From: Bacteroidales bacterium
Lineage (GTDB): Bacteria > Bacteroidota > Bacteroidia > Bacteroidales > UBA932
Direction: 5' to 3'
DNA length: 10,958 nucleotides
Assembly: GCA_017551425.1 (NCBI GenBank)
Contig: JAFZLQ010000055.1
Span: 1 to 10,958 of the forward strand
Made by a program: the position numbers and the translations under genes. The notes beneath the pieces were generated by a model, which saw nothing but the letters and a program-made list of their open reading frames with translations, made no database searches and had not been told where the DNA came from. How positions within the stretch are numbered: the stretch's first letter is position 1; every line of letters begins with the position of its first letter. Positions 6,232 to 10,958 of the stretch are shown here, one piece after another.

Positions 6232-6244
6232 TAGGCTAAGCGTT

Positions 6245-7978
6245 ATGGCTAAAGAGTGCAAATGGATCATCAAGGAGCCGGCGGCCCCGGAAAAGGTGGA
6301 GAAACTCTCCGCAGAGGTGGGCATTGACCGCGTCCTTGCAGACCTCCTGGTCAAAAGGGGCGTAGAGACCTTCGCCCAGGCCCGCTCTTTCTTCCGCCCC
6401 TCGCTCGACGACCTTCACGACCCGTTCCTCATGAAAGACATGGACGCGGCCGTAGAGCGTCTCCGCAAGGCCATCACCACAGGTGAAAAGATCCTGGTTT
6501 ACGGGGATTACGACGTTGACGGCACCACCGCCGTTTCGCTTGTCTTCTCCTTCATCCGCCGCTTCACAGACGCCGTGGATTTCTATATTCCGGACCGTTA
6601 CGACGAGGGCTACGGCGTATCCTACGTGGGCATAGACTGGGCTGTCGAGGGGGGCTTCGGCCTCATCATCACCCTCGATTGCGGCATCAAGGCCATAGAC
6701 AAGGCCGAGTACGCCAAATCCAAGGGGATTGACATGATAATCTGCGACCACCACCTCCCGGAAGACACCCTTCCGGCCGCCGTGGCCGTGCTCGACCCCA
6801 AACGGGAAGACTGCCATTACCCCTTCGACGACCTCTCCGGCTGCGGCGTGGGCTTCAAGCTGGTGCAGGCGTATTCCCAGCGTTACGGAGTGCCGTTCGA
6901 GACCCTCGTCCCGCTTCTGGACCTGCTGGTCGTGAGCATCGCGTCCGACCTTGTCACCATGGTCGGCGAGAACCGCACACTTTCCCACTTCGGCCTCAAA
7001 CAGCTCAATGAGAATCCCCACAAGGGTCTTCTCGCCATGATAACCCTCTCCAATCTCGAGCCCGGGCATATCTCGATTGACGACATCGTCTTCAAGATCG
7101 GCCCCCGCATCAACGCCGCCGGCCGCATGGAATCCGGGCGCCTGGCCGTGGAGCTGCTCACCGCAAGCGACGAGCAGACCGCCATGTTCATCGGAGAGAA
7201 AATCAACGAGAACAACAACGAACGCAAGAACATAGACCGCGAGATTACCCGGGAAGCCCTGGAGATGGTGGAAAGCGGCAACTGCCTCGCCCGCGAGAAC
7301 GCCACCGTGGTTTACAATCCCCGCTGGAGCAAGGGTATCGTGGGAATCGTGGCATCGCGCCTTGTGGAGGCTTATTACAAGCCCACCGTCGTCCTCACAA
7401 AGTCCAACGGATTCGTCACAGGCTCGGCCAGGAGCATCGCAGGGTTCGACCTCTACGAGGCCATCGAGAGCTGTGCAGACCTTCTGGAGAACTTCGGCGG
7501 CCACGTATATGCCGCAGGTCTCACTCTCAAGGAAGAGAACGTAGAGGAATTCGCCCGCAGGATAGACGCTTTCATCGCCGGCAAGATAACCGCCGACATG
7601 CTCATCCCCGTGGTGGACATAGACGCCAAGCTGGATTTCTCGCAGATCACTCCCAAGTTCTTCCGCATCCTCAAGCAGTTCCAGCCCTTCGGCCCCGGCA
7701 ACTCCAACCCCGTCTTCATGACGGACAACGTATATGACGCCGGCGGCGGACGCAAGGTGGGAGCGGGCGGAGTCCACCTCAAGTTGGACCTCATCCAGGA
7801 ATCCCAGCCGTATCACCAGATAGCAGCCATCGCCTTCAACATGGCAGACTACTACGACTACATCAAGTCGGGCAATCCGCTTGACGTATGTTATTCAATA
7901 GTAGAGAATTACTATCGCGGCAACTCCACCATTCAGCTGCGCGTGAGAGACCTCCGCGAGCGTGAGGAACTGATTTAG
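6245..7978 (+). CDS. recJ: Single-stranded-DNA-specific exonuclease RecJ
   Basis: A 5'-3' exonuclease on single-stranded DNA, acting in recombination (RecF pathway), mismatch and base-excision repair. The 577 residues are typical of the family in Bacteroidota. The DHH phosphoesterase domain carries LVYGDYDVDGTTAV (metal-binding motif I), TLDCGIKA, MIICDHHLP (the DHH motif), SGCGVGFKL and SIASDLVTMVGENR. PRINAAGRMESGR follows. The DHHA1 domain has SKGIVGIVASRLVE, GSARSIAGFDLYEAI and NFGGHVYAAGLTL. The C-terminal OB-like part includes FGPGNSNPVF and ends LRVRDLRE. All metal-binding motifs look intact. The start MAKECKWIIKEP, followed by FFRPSLDDLHDPFLMKDMD, fits the family N-terminus. It is divergent from lysS and monocistronic, and ends 11 nt before repeat copy 2. 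Confidence 0.97.
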   Translation: MAKECKWIIKEPAAPEKVEKLSAEVGIDRVLADLLVKRGVETFAQARSFFRPSLDDLHDPFLMKDMDAAVERLRKAITTGEKILVYGDYDVDGTTAVSLVFSFIRRFTDAVDFYIPDRYDEGYGVSYVGIDWAVEGGFGLIITLDCGIKAIDKAEYAKSKGIDMIICDHHLPEDTLPAAVAVLDPKREDCHYPFDDLSGCGVGFKLVQAYSQRYGVPFETLVPLLDLLVVSIASDLVTMVGENRTLSHFGLKQLNENPHKGLLAMITLSNLEPGHISIDDIVFKIGPRINAAGRMESGRLAVELLTASDEQTAMFIGEKINENNNERKNIDREITREALEMVESGNCLARENATVVYNPRWSKGIVGIVASRLVEAYYKPTVVLTKSNGFVTGSARSIAGFDLYEAIESCADLLENFGGHVYAAGLTLKEENVEEFARRIDAFIAGKITADMLIPVVDIDAKLDFSQITPKFFRILKQFQPFGPGNSNPVFMTDNVYDAGGGRKVGAGGVHLKLDLIQESQPYHQIAAIAFNMADYYDYIKSGNPLDVCYSIVENYYRGNSTIQLRVRDLREREELI

Positions 7979-7989
7979 TCATAGTCGGC

Positions 7990-8122
7990 CAGAGGCAGTA
8001 AATCGCCCCGCAAAATTAACCTTCTGATAATCAGTTGGATAGATATTTCAGGGACCCCCAAAAAGAGGGTCCCTGAATAGCGTTTATTGCTGGCAATCAG
8101 GCACTTGGCTTTGAGCGGCGGT
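7990..8122 (+). repeat. 133-bp repeat, copy 2 (inverted partner at 3570-3702)
   Basis: This is the reverse complement of copy 1, with substitutions at 8100, 8022 and 8000 and no gaps. It follows recJ as copy 1 follows the methyltransferase gene, and lies in the convergent junction between recJ and the histidine kinase gene. The bases equivalent to the methyltransferase stop read CAGAGGCAGTAA here, so a stop-like triplet is kept although no gene uses it. The hairpin is at 8047-8077, and the small palindromes are at 8024-8034 and 8086-8097. Confidence 0.95.
8045..8079. terminator. Candidate bidirectional terminator hairpin in repeat copy 2
   Basis: Same 11-bp perfect stem as copy 1, TTCAGGGACCC (8047-8057) with GGGTCCCTGAA (8067-8077), between convergent recJ and the histidine kinase gene. 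It has no U-tract directly after the stem. A T-run lies farther downstream at 8126-8130 (GTCCCTTTTTCTT), about 50 nt beyond the stem and probably too far to act with it. Confidence 0.4.
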
Positions 8123-8156
8123 CCCTTTTTCTTAACTTAGCGCCCTCCCCTTTATC

Positions 8157-10958
8157 CTAGTTTTCCGAACCGCCGCCAGGGATCGGATACGTCACCGTGA
8201 AGCAGGCGCCGCCGAGGGTGAAGGAGCGGGAGTAACTGATGGTGGCTCCGCAGCTTTCCAGGATGCTGCGGCAGATGGCCAGACCGAGGCCGGATCCGCC
8301 GTTCTTGGTGGTGAAGTTGGGAGTGAAGAGCCTGGAGCGGTTCTCTTCCGGCACGCCGGGGCCGCTGTCTTCCACTACAATATCGTAATAGCCGTCGCGG
8401 GTAGATTTGCGCAGCGCCAGCAGCACGCGGGCGTCGGGCAAGCCTTCCACTGCCTGCACGGCGTTGCCGAGGATGTTCACGAACACGCGGGTGAGCTGCG
8501 GCTTGGGGCCGGTGACCTTTGCGTCCGTCATGCCTATGTATTCGAACGAAACGTCGTCGCGGTTGTCGAACATCGACACCTCCTCCTGCAGCAGCTTGTC
8601 GAGGTCGAACTCGGTATGCTCCTCGGAGTACAGACGTGCGAAGGTGGAGAACTCGTTGGAGGTCTCCGTAAGGATGTCGATATGGTCGAGCAGCACCTGG
8701 CTAACCTCGTCGAACTTCTCCTGCCATGACGGATCGCCCTTCAGCTTCAGGCGTATCAGCCTCTGTATCTGGAGCTTCATGGGCGTGAGCGGGTTCTTGA
8801 TCTCGTGCGCCACCTGCCTTGCCATGGCGCTCCACGCCTTGTCGCGCTCGGCCTGTGCCAGCTGCAGGCTGTTCTCCGACAGCTCGTCGACCATTCGGTT
8901 GTAGGCATCCACCAGGGAGGATATCTCGTCCTTGCGCTCGTAACGGATGTGCTGCATCGACCCGAGTCCCGCATGCCGCATGCTCAGGCCCACCATGCTC
9001 AGGGGGCGGAAGACCATGTCCAGGACTGTGGACTCGATGAACCTGGCAAGCAGGAACAGCAGCATGAACACCGTGAGGATGGACATGAAGTGCATCACGG
9101 CGTCGCGCTCGAAGTCATAGCCCATCTCTACGTACGGGGCGCAGAGGATCGCCACGGGACGGCCGTCGGAGCCTATCAGCGGCATGTACATATTATAATA
9201 GTGCCGCAGTCCCTTCCCCTGCTTGAGTATGCAGTAACGCTTGTTCTGCACCATTATGTAGTCCAGCGCCTCGGCCTCTATGCGGTAACCCAGGATGAGG
9301 TGGTCGAGCACCTCGGGGTTGGTACTCAGCACGATGCGTCCGTCGGTATTGTAAACGCTGATGTCGGAGCCGGTGTTGTCGCTGACCGAGCGGATGAGCG
9401 ACGCGAAATCGGCGTTGCGCAGGATGTCGTCGTCGGGGAACTGGCGCAAGCCGTTCTGCGTGAGGAGCTGTATGGAGTTGATGCGGTCCGACATTATGGC
9501 CCGCTGGTTGGCCTCGTTGCGCCTGTACACGAAGAGCACGCTCACCGTGGCCATGATGACCAGCGACAGGATGAGCGAGACCATCAGGGTCCAGGAAATA
9601 CGCGTGCGGAAGTACCCTGAATCCCGTTTTACGCCGCTCTTCCACGGCTTCTGCATCCACAGCAGCAGGTAGAACAACAGGGCGATGAGGAGGGCGGAGG
9701 TGATGTAGCCGAAGGTACGGCTCTGGCGGCGCGATATGATTACCGCCTCGTCGTCGGTGATGACGTTGACGAAGTGGACGTAACCGTCGCGGTTGTAACT
9801 GCGAACGACGTCAACGTACACCATCATCTTCATCCAGTCGTCCATGCGCGTGGAATAGGGATAGGTGCCCCGGAAGGTCCGGAGGTCGCTGCCCTGGTAG
9901 CGCGCGTAGGAATAGATCGGCGACATGACCGTACGGCCCGACGGCGACAGCGACAGGAGCCGCTCGTAGCCCTTGCCCGCGCTGATGTTCTTCTGCTCCA
10001 CAGAAAGCAGCATCAGAACCATCGAATCCGTTGATACATAACGGAATACACCGTCGTATCGGGACGGGCCGTCGGTGGTGGGGCTGCACCTGAAGAGGGA
10101 GCCCTCGGCTATGGGGGTGCCGTCCCTGAGCACGGACGTGATCTGCTCCGACAGCTGTTCCTGGCCGGCGCCGCGAAGGATCTGCACGCTGATGTAGCAG
10201 TCCTGCGACGCGCTCAGGAGGTAGTTGTCCACGATGCGCCCGCGTATGAGCGCGTCGCTGCCTTCAAGCGATGCCAGGGCGCTCACCACCGGATCCTCTA
10301 CGATGCGCTGCTCCACCCTCAGGAGCTGGAGTTCCAGGTTGATGTCCCTGTCCACCGCCAGCTTGCCGGCCCAGACCTCCATACGGTTCTGCTCCTTCTC
10401 GAAGCCGAGGAGGGAAGTGGCAGTTACGAGGTACACCGAAACGAGTATGGCGAGCAGGGCCCTCGCAGGTGCGGAGAACATGTCGAAATGCCTCCCGACA
10501 AGCCTGGAGCACAGCGGCTGCAGCATCTGCAGGAGCATGGGCACGGACGTGAGCATCGACAGTATCGACACATACACGAGAAGGGTGTACCACGACAGCC
10601 CGCCCAGCTTGTACAGCTCGAGGATGATATTGGAATTGAGGATGATGCTGCGGATGGTGAGGTGCGAATAAGCCAGGACGAGCACGAGCGCCGCGACGTC
10701 CAGGGCGCCCAGCAGCGACATGGCCCAGACTGAGCGTACGCGCCGCCAGAGGTCGCGCCTGACAAGATAGATGCAGACACCGCATACGAGTATGGCCAGG
10801 TTGACGAGCAGCACCGCTCCCAGGGAGAACAGGAAGCCGCCGCCGGCATAAAGCGTGGGCGAAAAGATCTGAACGTCAGCCTGCACGCTCCTGCCCCAGA
10901 AATACATGGCGCACAGGGCGGCCAGCGACGCGCCGCAGGAAATGAGAGCGCGCGGGAA
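8157..10958 (-). CDS. NtrY-like multi-span sensor histidine kinase (5' end outside window)
   Basis: Inner-membrane two-component sensor that autophosphorylates on His and passes the phosphate to a response regulator not seen here. Numbered from the ATG at 10907, hydrophobic spans lie near 25-49, 62-82, 105-128, 148-167, 400-418, 439-461 and 606-623. They separate a large outer region (about 170-398) and a second, Cache/PAS-like outer region (about 465-605, with VYNTDGRIVLSTN). A HAMP-like segment follows (FRPLSMVGLSMRHAG). The HisKA H-box is AHEIKNPLTPMKL with His701; the ATPase domain has the N-box NILGNAVQAV (Asn815), DSGPGVP (Asp847), FTPNFTTK and GSGLGLAI. All look functional. The frame stays open upstream of 10907 to the edge for 17 codons that include a hydrophobic ISCGASLAALCAMYF stretch, so 10907 is probably not the true start. 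The H-box resembles the NtrY/NtrB type. The signal is unknown. Confidence 0.9.
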   Translation of the reverse strand, partial: FPRALISCGASLAALCAMYFWGRSVQADVQIFSPTLYAGGGFLFSLGAVLLVNLAILVCGVCIYLVRRDLWRRVRSVWAMSLLGALDVAALVLVLAYSHLTIRSIILNSNIILELYKLGGLSWYTLLVYVSILSMLTSVPMLLQMLQPLCSRLVGRHFDMFSAPARALLAILVSVYLVTATSLLGFEKEQNRMEVWAGKLAVDRDINLELQLLRVEQRIVEDPVVSALASLEGSDALIRGRIVDNYLLSASQDCYISVQILRGAGQEQLSEQITSVLRDGTPIAEGSLFRCSPTTDGPSRYDGVFRYVSTDSMVLMLLSVEQKNISAGKGYERLLSLSPSGRTVMSPIYSYARYQGSDLRTFRGTYPYSTRMDDWMKMMVYVDVVRSYNRDGYVHFVNVITDDEAVIISRRQSRTFGYITSALLIALLFYLLLWMQKPWKSGVKRDSGYFRTRISWTLMVSLILSLVIMATVSVLFVYRRNEANQRAIMSDRINSIQLLTQNGLRQFPDDDILRNADFASLIRSVSDNTGSDISVYNTDGRIVLSTNPEVLDHLILGYRIEAEALDYIMVQNKRYCILKQGKGLRHYYNMYMPLIGSDGRPVAILCAPYVEMGYDFERDAVMHFMSILTVFMLLFLLARFIESTVLDMVFRPLSMVGLSMRHAGLGSMQHIRYERKDEISSLVDAYNRMVDELSENSLQLAQAERDKAWSAMARQVAHEIKNPLTPMKLQIQRLIRLKLKGDPSWQEKFDEVSQVLLDHIDILTETSNEFSTFARLYSEEHTEFDLDKLLQEEVSMFDNRDDVSFEYIGMTDAKVTGPKPQLTRVFVNILGNAVQAVEGLPDARVLLALRKSTRDGYYDIVVEDSGPGVPEENRSRLFTPNFTTKNGGSGLGLAICRSILESCGATISYSRSFTLGGACFTVTYPIPGGGSEN

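Noticed and set aside
5385..6239. Plus-strand open frame of 284 codons opposite the 5' half of lysS
   Set aside because: Mirror frame of lysS with no family resemblance; it also covers the lysS and recJ promoter region.
6236..7816. Long open frame of 526 codons on the minus strand opposite recJ
   Set aside because: It is antisense to an intact RecJ with all motifs, has no recognisable domains, and is explained by GC-rich codon usage that suppresses stops in the complementary frame.
3570..8122. Composite transposon or genomic island bounded by the 133-bp inverted repeats
   Set aside because: The enclosed genes are core housekeeping genes with the same base composition as their surroundings, there is no transposase or integrase, and the repeats lack terminal inverted repeats and visible target duplications.
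7990..8122. Integron attC-like site in the repeat
   Set aside because: The hairpins superficially suggest it, but I could not find paired GTTRRRY/RYYYAAC core sites, and there is no cassette structure or integrase.

Overview
The window is about 11 kb of GC-rich DNA that I read as chromosome of a member of the Bacteroidales (Bacteroidota), for example Alistipes/Rikenellaceae or a Cryptobacteroides-like lineage. The reasons are the ACT-less SerA of the Bacteroidota type (AYGNVG nucleotide loop, PKKMGAQT near the C-terminus), a SusC/TonB-type plug domain, a Bacteroidota-style RecJ and LysRS, almost no Shine-Dalgarno sequences, and TAnnTTTG -7 promoter boxes in both divergent intergenic regions. 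The exact taxon cannot be fixed from the sequence alone.

Layout. (1) 1-2941, minus strand: a tight operon yigZ - serC - serA - TonB-dependent receptor. The gaps are 6 nt, 9 nt and a 1-nt TAATG overlap, and the receptor runs off the left edge. serC and serA carry out the first two steps of serine synthesis. (2) 3013-3543, plus strand: a small protein resembling the pRiA4b ORF-3 family, with a very acidic C-terminal tail. (3) 3691-6194, minus strand: lysS followed by a TrmH/SpoU-family RNA methyltransferase gene. (4) 6245-7978, plus strand: recJ, divergent from lysS. (5) 8157-10958, minus strand: a large multi-membrane-span sensor histidine kinase whose reading frame stays open to the right edge, so its start lies outside.

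The coding content is mostly housekeeping. The unusual material is in the repeats. A 133-bp sequence occurs twice in inverted orientation (3570-3702 and 7990-8122) with 3 mismatches and no gaps. Each copy lies in a convergent gene junction, in the same orientation relative to the gene it follows, and contains a strong hairpin plus two small palindromes. Copy 1 reaches into the last codons of the methyltransferase gene. The pair brackets the methyltransferase-lysS-recJ block and could support its inversion. Independently, the methyltransferase gene carries an in-frame palindromic element of about 157 bp (4261-4417) that adds a low-complexity insert to the protein, recalling the coding palindromic elements of Rickettsia. 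A third short repeat lies between lysS and the methyltransferase gene.

I see no tRNA, rRNA, CRISPR array, transposase, phage or defence genes.
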